The notes below the pieces were generated by a model. It had not been told where the DNA came from. It saw nothing but the letters and a program-made list of their open reading frames with translations, and ran no database searches. The translations under genes and the position numbers were made by a program. This document shows, one piece after another, positions 31,785 through 40,437 of a DNA stretch of 64,000 nucleotides; the stretch's first letter is position 1; each line of letters begins with the position of its first letter. The DNA is from Bacillus smithii (GTDB taxonomy: Bacteria > Bacillota > Bacilli > Bacillales > DSM-4216): NCBI RefSeq assembly GCF_001050115.1, contig NZ_CP012024.1, positions 1,406,001 to 1,470,000 of the forward strand, given 5' to 3'.

Positions 31785-32445
31785 TATTGTCGTGACGATA
31801 GCGGCTTATTGGATTTCTCGCATTTTGGCCCGGAAATACCCATCCCCCTTGACCACACCTGTTTTTTTGAGTACAGTACTCATCATCATCGTGCTTACGG
31901 TATGTAGAATGGATTACAAAGACTATGGGCCGGCAAAGGATATTATGACTTATCTGCTTGGACCAGCGACAGTGGCGCTTGCTGTTCCGCTTTATCATAA
32001 TAAAGATTTGCTGTTAAAAAAATGGATGCCTGCACTTGCCGGACTCGTCTTGGGTACCTTTTCAACCATCATTTCTGCTGTTTTGCTTGCCAAACTATTT
32101 GATTTTTCGGGAACCATTGCAGCCTCAGTAGCGACGAAATCGGTTACAACGCCGGTTGCCATAGAAGAAGCGAAGATTATAGGGGGAGATCCTGCGCTAT
32201 CGGCGATTTTTGTCATGGTCGCCGGCATCTTTGGAGCGATGTTTGGACCGTGGCTATTGAATGTGACGAGGATATCAGATCCGTTTTCCAGAGGACTATC
32301 CATTGGTACGGTTTCTCACGGTATCGGCACAGCGCAAATACTGTCAGAAGGGTCGTTGCCGGGAGGAGTATCCGGGGCTGCCATGGGGTTTGCGTCCATT
32401 TTGACATCAGCCGTTCTTCCGTGGTTGTTTCCGCTCTTGTTCTGA
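31759..32445 (+). CDS. cidB: CidB/LrgB-family membrane protein
   Basis: Partner of CidA; LrgB family integral membrane protein of 228 aa with about seven helices. Family markers: YLLGPATVALAVPLY (about 55-70), ATKSVTTPVAIEE and the GTVSHGIGTA motif near residue 180. It starts inside the end of cidA (ATG 31759), so translation is coupled. Together they form a two-gene unit with no adjacent LytR/LytS or LysR regulator in this window. Confidence 0.9.
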   Translation: MKIAITVFSIVVTIAAYWISRILARKYPSPLTTPVFLSTVLIIIVLTVCRMDYKDYGPAKDIMTYLLGPATVALAVPLYHNKDLLLKKWMPALAGLVLGTFSTIISAVLLAKLFDFSGTIAASVATKSVTTPVAIEEAKIIGGDPALSAIFVMVAGIFGAMFGPWLLNVTRISDPFSRGLSIGTVSHGIGTAQILSEGSLPGGVSGAAMGFASILTSAVLPWLFPLLF

Positions 32446-32555
32446 CGGACAAACAAGATTTAAGTCACGGACGTGGATTTCCATCCTAAAAAAAGCAGCT
32501 GGTATGATACATAAAAAGCGGCTGTCAAGGTAAAGTAAGACAGAGGTGATGGAAA

Positions 32556-32693
32556 TTGAGCAAACGAGTAAAAAAAGATCCTTCCACTATTGGTTTAGGC
32601 TCTTCTCAAACGGAAGGGCAAGGAACAACGGAACGAGAAACAGCCGGCGGTGTGAGCCGCTCATCAGCAGAGAAAAAACAGAAAAAGTATTGA
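32556..32693 (+). CDS. YuzL-family small protein
   Basis: A 45-residue basic, Ser/Thr/Gly-rich protein (MSKRVKKDPSTIGLGSSQTE... ending KKQKKY) read from TTG 32556, with AGAGGTGAT correctly placed upstream. It resembles the short YuzL-like proteins widespread in Bacillus (the KxDPSxxGL...EGQGTT pattern), whose function is unknown. A longer overlapping frame from 32546 has a composition unlike a real protein and is rejected. It has its own strong terminator. Confidence 0.72.
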   Translation: MSKRVKKDPSTIGLGSSQTEGQGTTERETAGGVSRSSAEKKQKKY

Positions 32694-32702
32694 TTTTTGT
32701 TG

Positions 32703-32760
32703 GTTTCCTCCGGTTTCCATTGGTCATCCTGACTTGGCCCGGAGGAAACTGATTTTTTTA
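32703..32760 (+). terminator. Terminator after the YuzL-like gene
   Basis: Perfect 11-base stem GTTTCCTCCGG (32703-32713)/CCGGAGGAAAC (32739-32749), 25-base loop, then TGATTTTTTT. Confidence 0.9.
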
Positions 32761-32853
32761 TTGAGCGCAAAAGTTTGTGAATAACGGATGGACCAAAATA
32801 GGATTTTCCTATTTTTATGTCGAATAAAATTTTCAGAATTTTATAAAATATTA

Positions 32854-32881
32854 TTGACAGGAATACTCTAATTGATATAAC
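32854..32881 (+). promoter_or_regulatory. Promoter of the acyl-CoA catabolic cluster
   Basis: TTGACA (32854-32859), 16-base spacer, TATAAC (32876-32881), followed by the operator at 32900. Confidence 0.75.
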
Positions 32882-32899
32882 ATACAATTAACGGCACAT

Positions 32900-32913
32900 A
32901 CCGACCGGTTAGT
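32900..32913 (+). promoter_or_regulatory. Probable TetR-family operator
   Basis: Imperfect palindrome ACCGACCGGTTAGT centred on ACCGGT, differing at two positions from the symmetric form ACCGACCGGTCGGT that many TetR-family regulators of acyl-CoA metabolism bind. It lies just downstream of the -10 box, where bound repressor would block transcription. The likely ligand-binding regulator is the TetR gene at 36659. Confidence 0.65.
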
Positions 32914-32935
32914 TAAAAAAGGAGGCCAAACTTCT

Positions 32936-34171
32936 ATGGATTTTTCGTTTTCCGAAAAAGTGATCAATCTTCAAAAGCGGTTGACAGCCTTTATGGAAGA
33001 ATACATTTATCCGAATGAAAAAACATTCGAGGAACAGTTGAACGATCAAGAAACTCGCTGGTCCATTCCACCCATTTTAGAAGAGCTGAAGCAGAAGGCA
33101 AAGAAAGAAGGATTATGGAATTTGTTTTTGTCTGACAGCGAATATGGCGCCGGATTGACCAATTTGGAATATGCCCCGCTCTGCGAAATTATGGGAAGAA
33201 GCATGATCGCTCCGGAAATATTTAACTGCAATGCACCTGATACCGGGAATATGGAAGTTCTCGTCCGTTATGGAAGCGAGCAGCAAAAAGAAAAGTGGCT
33301 GAAACCTCTTCTGAACGGCGACATTCGTTCTTGTTTTTCGATGACGGAACCGGATGTTGCGAGCAGCGACGCCACCAATATTTCGGCCAGCATCGTGCGG
33401 GATGGAGACGAATATGTGATAAACGGTTTGAAATGGTGGTCTTCCGGAGCAGGGGATCCGCGTTGCAAATTTGCCATCGTCATGGGCAAATCGAACCCCG
33501 ATGCTCCAAAACACGAACAGCAATCCATGATTATCGTTCCTCTTGATACAAAGGGTGTGGAGATTAAACGCATGCTCCCCGTTTTTGGATATGATCACGC
33601 TCCACATGGGCATGCGGAAATTCTTTTTCACGACGTGAGGGTACCGGCGGAAAATATCATTTGGGAAGAAGGCAAAGGATTCGCCATCGCCCAAGGTAGG
33701 TTGGGACCTGGACGAATTCATCATTGCATGAGAATTATTGGCGCTGCAGAAAGAGCGCTGGACGAAATGTGTAAGCGCGTACAAGAAAGGGAGGCTTTTG
33801 GCGAATCTTTATCGAAGAAAGGAGTGATCCAAGATTGGATTGCTCAATCGCGGATCGAAATTGAACAGGCAAGGCTGTTGACTTTAAAAGCGGCCTATAT
33901 GATGGATACGGTCGGCAATAAAGCGGCCAAAAAAGAGATTGCGATGATTAAAGTGATTGCTCCGAATATGGCCTTAAAAGTAATAGACCGCGCCATACAA
34001 GCATTCGGTGCGAAAGGCGTCAGCAATGATACGACTCTTGCCGCTCATTGGGCCAATATAAGAACACTAAGACTAGCTGATGGTCCGGATGAAGTTCATA
34101 AACAGCAAATTGCGAAGCTGGAATTGCGTGAGCATTCACCGGAAAGGGAGAGATTTCAATGGCAACAGTAA
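32936..34171 (+). CDS. ACAD10/11-type acyl-CoA dehydrogenase
   Basis: FAD-dependent acyl-CoA dehydrogenase-fold enzyme, 411 aa, with N-terminal helical, central beta ([16 protein letters not shown], about 130-145) and C-terminal helical domains. The segments [40 protein letters not shown] and [11 protein letters not shown] match the ACAD10/ACAD11 subgroup rather than the short-chain enzymes. In that subgroup the dehydrogenase domain works with an APH-like kinase to convert 4-hydroxyacyl-CoA through a 4-phospho intermediate; here the kinase is a separate gene (39367). First gene of the cluster, AGGAGG before ATG 32936; its end overlaps the SDR start by 13 bases. Confidence 0.9.
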   Translation: MDFSFSEKVINLQKRLTAFMEEYIYPNEKTFEEQLNDQETRWSIPPILEELKQKAKKEGLWNLFLSDSEYGAGLTNLEYAPLCEIMGRSMIAPEIFNCNAPDTGNMEVLVRYGSEQQKEKWLKPLLNGDIRSCFSMTEPDVASSDATNISASIVRDGDEYVINGLKWWSSGAGDPRCKFAIVMGKSNPDAPKHEQQSMIIVPLDTKGVEIKRMLPVFGYDHAPHGHAEILFHDVRVPAENIIWEEGKGFAIAQGRLGPGRIHHCMRIIGAAERALDEMCKRVQEREAFGESLSKKGVIQDWIAQSRIEIEQARLLTLKAAYMMDTVGNKAAKKEIAMIKVIAPNMALKVIDRAIQAFGAKGVSNDTTLAAHWANIRTLRLADGPDEVHKQQIAKLELREHSPERERFQWQQ

Positions 34172-34941
34172 AGGAACTGTTTGACTTAACCGGAAAAACG
34201 GCGATTATCACTGGAGGAGGGCGAGGATTAGGAGAGCAGATCGCAGAAGCGTACGCTGAATCAGGAGTGAACGTTGTCCTTTGTTCGCGTAAAGTAGAGA
34301 ATTGTCAAGAAACAGCTGAACGTTTACAGTCCGTGTACGGGATAAAAACGTTAGCTCTGGAATGCGATGTCACAAAACCGGAGGATGTTCAGACGGTAGT
34401 GGATCAAACGATTCGCAAGTTGGGACGCATTGATATTTTAGTGAATAACAGCGGGGTTTCATGGGGGGCGCCAGCGGCGGAAATGCCGATTGATGCTTGG
34501 AAAAAAGTAATCGATGTGAATGTTACCGGCACGTTTTTAATGTCGCAAGCGGTTGGGAAAAAAATGATAGAGCAGCAGTCGGGAAAGATTATAAATATGG
34601 CTTCGATTGCCGGGCTTGGCGGAACGGATCCCGATTATTTGGATGCCATCGGCTACAATACCAGCAAAGGTGCCATCATTACTTTTACAAAAGATTTGGC
34701 GGTGAAATGGGGGCCGTATCATATTCATGTGAATGCGATTGCGCCGGGGTTCTTCCCGACGAAAATGTCGAATGTCGTTATTGAGAAAGGGAAAGATTAT
34801 TGGCTGTCACATACGCCGTTAAGAAGATTCGGTAGTGACGATGATTTAAAGGGAGCGGCCGTTTTTTTGGCCTCAAAAGCTTCGGATTATATAACCGGGG
34901 ATGTCCTCTTTGTGGATGGTGGGTCGCACGCTTTGACATAA
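34159..34941 (+). CDS. short-chain dehydrogenase/reductase
   Basis: Classical SDR with Rossmann motif TGGGRGLG (18-25), NNSG (about 96-99), and catalytic Ser149, Tyr166 and Lys170. The Ser-Tyr spacing is 17 rather than the common 13, through a small insertion ([14 protein letters not shown]), as in gluconate-dehydrogenase-like SDRs. 260 aa. Expected to oxidise or reduce a hydroxy/keto group of an acyl intermediate using NAD(P)(H). GGGAGAG precedes the ATG inside the ACAD gene, so it is coupled to it. Confidence 0.88.
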   Translation: MATVKELFDLTGKTAIITGGGRGLGEQIAEAYAESGVNVVLCSRKVENCQETAERLQSVYGIKTLALECDVTKPEDVQTVVDQTIRKLGRIDILVNNSGVSWGAPAAEMPIDAWKKVIDVNVTGTFLMSQAVGKKMIEQQSGKIINMASIAGLGGTDPDYLDAIGYNTSKGAIITFTKDLAVKWGPYHIHVNAIAPGFFPTKMSNVVIEKGKDYWLSHTPLRRFGSDDDLKGAAVFLASKASDYITGDVLFVDGGSHALT

Positions 34942-34979
34942 AATTTCCGGACTGATTGGATCAAAAGGGGGATTTTCCA

Positions 34980-36590
34980 ATGGAGGAAGTTCAATACTTT
35001 GCTCCCTATCAGGGAAACTGTTCCCATGATATAACGATTCCGGAAATGACATTGCCTGAAATGTTAGAACAGTCGGTGGAAAAATTCCCTCAAGCATATG
35101 TCGCCAGTTTTTATGGCCGTAAACTGACATATGAACAACTTTGGGAAGCAGTTCAAATATTTGCCGCCCATTTGCAGAAACTAGGTGTTCAAAAAGGTGA
35201 CCGGGTCGCCATACAATTGCCAAATTGCCCACAATATTTGATCAGTTATTATGGGATCCTTGCCGCTGGCGGAATCGTCACCCAGCTAAACCCGATGCTA
35301 TCGGAGAAAGAACTGGAGTATATTTTAAAAGATTGTCAGGCGAAAATCATCATTCTGATAGATGCTCTTTACCCAAAAATAAAATCAGTACAGAAATATA
35401 CGGCAATTGAAACCGTGATGACTGTCAGTTTAGGAGATCTTTTTCATCCTAAGCTTCCCGATTTGGCGCTTCAATCTGTTCTTTCAGTAAAAAACGATTT
35501 TTTGCCTGTGAAGATAGATCCAAAAAACGATATTGCGGTTTTGCAGTATACGGGCGGTACTACAGGCAGATCAAAAGGGGCTATGCTGACTCATTTTAAT
35601 TTGGTGGCTAACATTGTTCAAACTTACGAGTTTTTTAAAAGTGAATTAAATCCAGGCAATGAAAAATGTTTAACGGTTATTCCACTATTTCATGTATTTG
35701 GGATGACATCATGCATGAACTTTTCCATTTTTTGTGGGAATGAAATGATCCTTCTCCCAAAATTTGATCTTCAAGAAGTGTTGGAGACCATTAAGAAAGA
35801 ACAGCCGACGGTATTTCCAGGTGTTCCAACCATGTATGTAGCGATTACCAATCACCCACGCGCCCACGAGTACCAATTGGATTCTATGAAATTATGCAAT
35901 TCCGGAAGTGCGCCTATGCCAATAGAAGTCATGAAAGAATTTGAAAGAAAAACAGGAGCGAAAATAGTAGAGGGGTACGGTCTTTCAGAAGCGTCACCTA
36001 CAACCCATTGCAATCCTCCGTTTGCAGCAAGAAAAGCGGGAACGGTTGGGATCGGGTTCCCTCGGACAGCTTATAAAATAGTCGATTTGGAATCTGGAAC
36101 GAAAGAAATGCCGCCTGGTGAGCCAGGAGAATTGGTCATCAAAGGCCCGCAAGTGATGAAAGGATACTGGAACCAACCGGAAGAAACGGCGATGACGTTA
36201 CGCAACGGCTGGCTGTATACGGGAGATATCGCCAAAATGGATATGGAAGGATACGTATCCATTATCGATCGCAAAAAAGATATGATTATCGCAAGTGGCT
36301 ATAATATTTATCCGCGCGACGTAGAAGAAGTTTTATACGAGCATCCAGCCGTTCAGGAAGCAGTGGTGATTGGCGTTCCAGATGCCTACAGAGGGGAGAC
36401 GGTTAAAGCTGTTATCGTCTTAAAGGAAGGGGCAACAACAAGCGAGAAAGAATTGATCGATCACTGCAAACAGCATCTATCCGCATATAAAGTACCAAAA
36501 ATCATTGAATTTAGAAACGAATTGCCCAAAACCAATATAGGGAAAATTTTGAGAAGAGCCATCCGAGAAGAGTCAATGAAAAAACAATGA
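34980..36590 (+). CDS. acyl-CoA synthetase (AMP-forming) of the catabolic cluster
   Basis: ANL-family ligase supplying the CoA thioester on which the neighbouring enzymes act. P-loop YTGGTTGRSKG (a Gly replaces the usual Ser), YGLSEASP adenylation motif, GWLYTGDIAKMD/DRKKDMI hinge, and PKTNIGKILRR with the catalytic lysine near the end. 536 aa, similar to long-chain fatty acyl-CoA ligases of Bacillus. ATG 34980 behind AAAAGGGGGA; the frame from 34956 is longer but lacks a ribosome binding site. Confidence 0.9.
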   Translation: MEEVQYFAPYQGNCSHDITIPEMTLPEMLEQSVEKFPQAYVASFYGRKLTYEQLWEAVQIFAAHLQKLGVQKGDRVAIQLPNCPQYLISYYGILAAGGIVTQLNPMLSEKELEYILKDCQAKIIILIDALYPKIKSVQKYTAIETVMTVSLGDLFHPKLPDLALQSVLSVKNDFLPVKIDPKNDIAVLQYTGGTTGRSKGAMLTHFNLVANIVQTYEFFKSELNPGNEKCLTVIPLFHVFGMTSCMNFSIFCGNEMILLPKFDLQEVLETIKKEQPTVFPGVPTMYVAITNHPRAHEYQLDSMKLCNSGSAPMPIEVMKEFERKTGAKIVEGYGLSEASPTTHCNPPFAARKAGTVGIGFPRTAYKIVDLESGTKEMPPGEPGELVIKGPQVMKGYWNQPEETAMTLRNGWLYTGDIAKMDMEGYVSIIDRKKDMIIASGYNIYPRDVEEVLYEHPAVQEAVVIGVPDAYRGETVKAVIVLKEGATTSEKELIDHCKQHLSAYKVPKIIEFRNELPKTNIGKILRRAIREESMKKQ

Positions 36591-36658
36591 AGACTTGTAT
36601 TGATGCTCTCGTTCTTATAGTATAATCACAAAAAACTGATAACGGTGAGGATTGTACA

Positions 36659-37228
36659 ATGAAAGAAACAATCATGGACAAGAGCATCGAGCTATTTGCT
36701 GAAAAAGGCTTTAAAGAAACCTCTATACAGGACATCATGGATGAACTGCATGTAACGAAAGGAACCTTTTATTATTATTTCAAAAGCAAAGAAGAATTGC
36801 TAAAGGATATCCATTTGCAATATATCGAACGTCTTTTAGAGAATCAGAAAAAAATCATCTCGGATCCAAGCAAAACGTGTCAAGAAAAATTATTTGCGAT
36901 CATTTATAAATTAATTCAAGATATCGAAAAAGAAGGACAGCGAGCAAAAGTATTCATAAGGGAAATCAATCATTTAAGCGATCAATATCTTGATATCGTT
37001 CTGCCGAAAAGAGATCAATTTCGAGAAAATGTTCAATTATTGATTGAAGAGGGAATAAAAAACGGAGAATTCCGCACAGACTTGCCGCCTGATATTGTTT
37101 CATTCGGCATTTTAGGCATTGCCAATTGGAGCTATTTTTGGTTTAAGCCAACAGGAAAAGTGAGCGACAAGCGTGTGGCCGAAATTTTTTATGAAATGCT
37201 CATTCATGGGATCCAACATAATAATTGA
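36659..37228 (+). CDS. TetR/AcrR-family transcriptional regulator
   Basis: 189 aa repressor with the N-terminal TetR helix-turn-helix (IELFAEKGFKETSIQDIMDE...TKGTFYYYFKSKEELL, about 8-50) and an all-helical ligand-binding domain. Its place within an acyl-CoA degradation operon, and the TetR-type palindrome at the cluster promoter (32900-32913), suggest it senses an acyl-CoA and controls the cluster. A separate -10 box (TATAAT, 36621-36626) upstream may give it independent expression. GGTGAGG precedes ATG 36659. Confidence 0.92.
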   Translation: MKETIMDKSIELFAEKGFKETSIQDIMDELHVTKGTFYYYFKSKEELLKDIHLQYIERLLENQKKIISDPSKTCQEKLFAIIYKLIQDIEKEGQRAKVFIREINHLSDQYLDIVLPKRDQFRENVQLLIEEGIKNGEFRTDLPPDIVSFGILGIANWSYFWFKPTGKVSDKRVAEIFYEMLIHGIQHNN

Positions 37229-37282
37229 TATTCAGTATCAACTCTTGATTGCGATGTAATGAGTCCATAAGGGGGTACTGTC

Positions 37283-38164
37283 ATGAACATTAATGATGTG
37301 AAGAAAATAGCAGTGATCGGATCAGGACAAATGGGGCACCAAATTGCGATGTTGGCTGCATTGGGCGGTTTTGAAACCGCTATCCAAGACATAAGCGAAA
37401 GCGCGCTAACGAAAGCTGAAAAATCTTTGAATGGAATTATGAATAAATGGGTTTCCAAAGGGAAAATCACAGAGGATGCCGTAAATGCCGCTTTTGCCCG
37501 GCTCGTTTTTTCCACGAATTTAAAGGAAGCGGTTCAAGATGCCGATTTTGTCATTGAAGCGGTTGTCGAGAAACTGGAAGTGAAGCGGAGCGTATTTAAG
37601 GAGCTTGATACATGGGCGCCAAAACACGCTATATTAGCCACCAACAGTTCTACGATCGTGAATTCTCTCATAGCAGAAGTAACGGAACGGCCGGAAAAAA
37701 TGATTAATATGCACTTTTTCTTCCCACCGCTTGTCATGGATTGTGTGGAAGTCGTCATGAGCAGCCAAACAAGCGAAGAAACGGCAAAGGTGACGATGGA
37801 AGTCTGCGAACGGATGAATCGAACAGCTGTCCTGTTAAAAAAAGAAATTTCCGGATTTATTGCAAACCGGATTTTAGGTGCACTAAATAAGGAAGCTATT
37901 TATCTATATGAAAATGGCTATGCCGACTATCAAGATATTGATTTGATCGTTAAGAAAGCATTAGGTCATCCGATGGGGCCGTTTGAGTTAATGGATTTCT
38001 CTGGTCTAGATGTTGTCTATTTCGTTCAAAATCAGCAATATCAAGAATCAGGAAACCCTCTGGAACGACCGGCGAAATGTTTGCAAGAGAAAGTGGAAAA
38101 GGGAGAGCTTGGACGAAAAACAGGCAAGGGTTTCTATACGTATGAAAAAGAAGAGGTGAAATAA
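37283..38164 (+). CDS. 3-hydroxyacyl-CoA (3-hydroxybutyryl-CoA type) dehydrogenase
   Basis: NAD(P)-dependent oxidation of 3-hydroxyacyl-CoA to 3-ketoacyl-CoA. N-terminal Rossmann motif GSGQMG (13-18), conserved ATNSSTI, catalytic histidine H144 in NMHFFFPP, and the C-terminal helical domain with GFIANRI and HPMGPFELMDFSGLDV. 293 aa, a stand-alone enzyme like MmgB rather than a fused FadB. GGGGGT upstream of ATG 37283. The enoyl-CoA hydratase pseudogene starts two bases after its stop. Confidence 0.93.
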   Translation: MNINDVKKIAVIGSGQMGHQIAMLAALGGFETAIQDISESALTKAEKSLNGIMNKWVSKGKITEDAVNAAFARLVFSTNLKEAVQDADFVIEAVVEKLEVKRSVFKELDTWAPKHAILATNSSTIVNSLIAEVTERPEKMINMHFFFPPLVMDCVEVVMSSQTSEETAKVTMEVCERMNRTAVLLKKEISGFIANRILGALNKEAIYLYENGYADYQDIDLIVKKALGHPMGPFELMDFSGLDVVYFVQNQQYQESGNPLERPAKCLQEKVEKGELGRKTGKGFYTYEKEEVK

Positions 38165-38166
38165 GA

Positions 38167-38942
38167 ATGACATTAATAAGCCTTGAAAAAGAAGGAAGGA
38201 CAGCGATTGTGACGATAAACAATCCTCCTCTCAATGTGTTAAGCCGACAAGTGACAAATGAAATTTCGGAAATTTTCGATCAACTGGAAGAGGACGAAAA
38301 CGATTACTGCTATTCTTCTAACTGGTGCAGGAGAACGGGCTTTTATGGCGGGAGCGGATATAAAAGATTTCCCACGATGGATTGGGAAAAAGGGGCTTCA
38401 AGAAGAATTCATGAAAACGGATAATTTTTTCTTTAAAATTCAGAATATTAAAAAACCTACGATAGCTGTGTTAAATGGATTGGCATTGGGAGGCGGCTGC
38501 GAATTAGCACTGACAGCTGATCTCCGGATAGCAGAAGATCACGTCCAAATCGGTTTGCCGGAAATCAAGCTAGGCCTATTCCCAGGGGGGAGGGACTCAA
38601 CGGCTTCCACGCCTAATTGGGGCAAGCAAAGCGAAGGAATTGATGTTCACAGGTGATCCCATATCGGCAGAAAAAGCACTTCAAATTGGGCTCGTGGATC
38701 ATGTTGTCCCGAAAGGAGAAGGTTTAAACTATGCAAAAAAACTGGCGGAAAAAATCAACCGCTTTTCCTTGCCAGCTTTAATCAGAATTAAAAAAGCCAT
38801 CAATGAAGGTCTTCAAGCTCCATTGTGGGAAGGAATTCAGCTGGAAGCACAGCTCTTTGAAGAAGTTTTTCAAACAGAAGATATCAAAGAAGGTGTGCAA
38901 GCGTTTATAGAAAAAAGGGAAGCATCTTTTTCCCATCGGTAA
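38167..38942 (+). pseudogene. enoyl-CoA hydratase interrupted by two +1 frameshifts
   Basis: Crotonase-family enoyl-CoA hydratase split over three frames. Frame 1 (from ATG 38167) codes the N-terminus to LEEDE; an extra A in the A-run 38297-38300 shifts to frame 2, which reads TITAILLTGAGERAFMAGADI, the oxyanion GLALGGGCELAL and the second glutamate region [13 protein letters not shown]; an extra G in the six-G run 38585-38590 shifts to frame 3, which reads [21 protein letters not shown] to the end. Removing one base at each run restores about 257 aa with both catalytic glutamates. Both lesions are in homopolymers, so sequencing error is possible; otherwise the gene is recently inactivated. 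Confidence 0.88.
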
Positions 38943-38955
38943 AGGAGGAAATTCG

Positions 38956-39360
38956 TTGCATTCAACTGAAATCCGTGTCCGTTTTTGTGAAACGGATGCT
39001 TTTGGGCATGTGAATAATACTAGTTATTTTGCTTATTTAGAGGAAGCGCGTCTCGATTTTTTGGAAGAAACGAATATGGATCATTGTTTTATATTGGCTT
39101 CCACACGCTGTGATTTTGTTGCTCAAGCCTATTATAATCAAAGGCTTGTTGTCACGACATCGATCAAAAAAATCGGAACGAAAAGTTTTACATTGGGTCA
39201 CGAAATTATAGACAAACATACTGGCAAAACTGTCGCTTGTGCCGAAGCCGTGATCGTCTATTTTAACTTTGATACCCAAGAAAGCGAACCTTTGCCGACA
39301 GAACTGAGAAATTATTTACATCAACACTTGGAAGAAACGGAATTTCTGAAAAGGAAGTGA
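38956..39360 (+). CDS. 4HBT-family acyl-CoA thioesterase
   Basis: Hotdog-fold thioesterase of the YbgC/FadM type; 134 aa with the catalytic aspartate D14 in RFCETDAFGHVNN and the YFAYLEEARLDFLEE helix after it. It would hydrolyse a CoA thioester, either as a safety valve for accumulating intermediates or as a product-release step. TTG start at 38956 behind AGGAGGAAA, only 13 bases after the hydratase pseudogene and six bases before the kinase gene, so it is part of the same transcript. Confidence 0.88.
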   Translation: MHSTEIRVRFCETDAFGHVNNTSYFAYLEEARLDFLEETNMDHCFILASTRCDFVAQAYYNQRLVVTTSIKKIGTKSFTLGHEIIDKHTGKTVACAEAVIVYFNFDTQESEPLPTELRNYLHQHLEETEFLKRK

Positions 39361-39366
39361 TACCGA

Positions 39367-40437
39367 TTGTCCCATATCATACCTGTCCGAAAAGGAGAGG
39401 AAATAAATAAAGAAAAATTGGAAGCGTATTTACGCAAGAATTTTAAGGATTTACCGGATTCGCCGTTAGAGATCCGGCAATTCGGTACGGGAGCCTCGAA
39501 CCTCACATATGCATTAAACATAGGAAATTGGGAGGCGGTATTAAGGCGTGCGCCTATGGGGCCTGTTGCTCCGAAAGCTCATGATATGAAACGGGAGCAT
39601 CAATTTCTGTCAGTATTAGCGGAACATTTCCCTTTGGCGCCGCGGCCATTTCTATTTTGCGAAGATGATTCTATTGTGGGAAAGCCATTTATTTTGATGG
39701 AAAAAAAAGAAGGGATTTTGATCGATACCGATTTTCCGGAAGAGATTGAACCAACGCCGGCATTAGGGAAGCGCATTTCTGAGATGATGGTCGATATGCT
39801 TGTGAATCTTCACTCTGTTCCATATAAAGGAACAATACTAGAGAAAATGACGAAGCCGGAAGGATTTTTACAACGGCAAGTGCATGGCTGGATCGCTCGT
39901 TTTGAACGAGTGAAAACGGAAGATCTTCCCGAGTTGGAACGGTTGAAAACATGGCTTGTCCACCATATTCCAACTTCACCTGAACCGGCCATTATCCATT
40001 ATGATTACAAGCTGAACAATGCTCTATTTTCTGAAGATTTGTCGAAGATGACAGGGTTGCTTGACTGGGAAATGGCAACAGTAGGAGATCCATTGGCTGA
40101 TTTGGGAGCAGCTATGAGCTATTGGCAGGAACCAGATGATCCGCCCGAGTTGAAAGCAGGATTTGGGAAGCCCTCTGTCACAACGTTGGCTGGATTTTAC
40201 ACAAGAAAGGAATTTGTGAAAAGCTACAGCAGGAAAAGCGGAAGGGACGTGGAACATTTTCCATTTTATTTATCGTTCGGATATTTTAAATTAGCTGGTA
40301 TTTGCCAGCAGATTTATTATCGTTACAAAAACGGCCAGACAAATGATCATCGCTTTGCCCGCTACGGAGAATTTGCCAAATCATTAGTTCGATATTCCTG
40401 GCTGACGGCTTTTCATAGTGAAAGAGGTGAGCTATGA
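39367..40437 (+). CDS. APH-like phosphotransferase (ACAD10/LvaA-type kinase)
   Basis: Aminoglycoside-phosphotransferase-fold kinase of 356 aa. The nucleotide-binding N-lobe carries GTGASNLTYAL and a lysine/arginine strand; the catalytic loop is HYDYKLNN with D213, and the metal motif is LLDWEMATVGDPLADLG. This subgroup occurs fused to acyl-CoA dehydrogenase in animal ACAD10/11 and as LvaA in the Pseudomonas levulinate operon, where it phosphorylates the 4-hydroxy group of an acyl-CoA. With the ACAD at 32936 in the same cluster, that role is the favoured inference; antibiotic modification is unlikely. TTG start at 39367 behind AAGGAAGTGA. Its stop overlaps the next start (ATGA). Confidence 0.87.
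   Translation: MSHIIPVRKGEEINKEKLEAYLRKNFKDLPDSPLEIRQFGTGASNLTYALNIGNWEAVLRRAPMGPVAPKAHDMKREHQFLSVLAEHFPLAPRPFLFCEDDSIVGKPFILMEKKEGILIDTDFPEEIEPTPALGKRISEMMVDMLVNLHSVPYKGTILEKMTKPEGFLQRQVHGWIARFERVKTEDLPELERLKTWLVHHIPTSPEPAIIHYDYKLNNALFSEDLSKMTGLLDWEMATVGDPLADLGAAMSYWQEPDDPPELKAGFGKPSVTTLAGFYTRKEFVKSYSRKSGRDVEHFPFYLSFGYFKLAGICQQIYYRYKNGQTNDHRFARYGEFAKSLVRYSWLTAFHSERGEL

Noticed and set aside
39367-40437. APH-fold gene as an aminoglycoside resistance determinant
   Set aside because: Sequence motifs and the acyl-CoA operon context match the ACAD10/LvaA-type kinases, not antibiotic-modifying enzymes.
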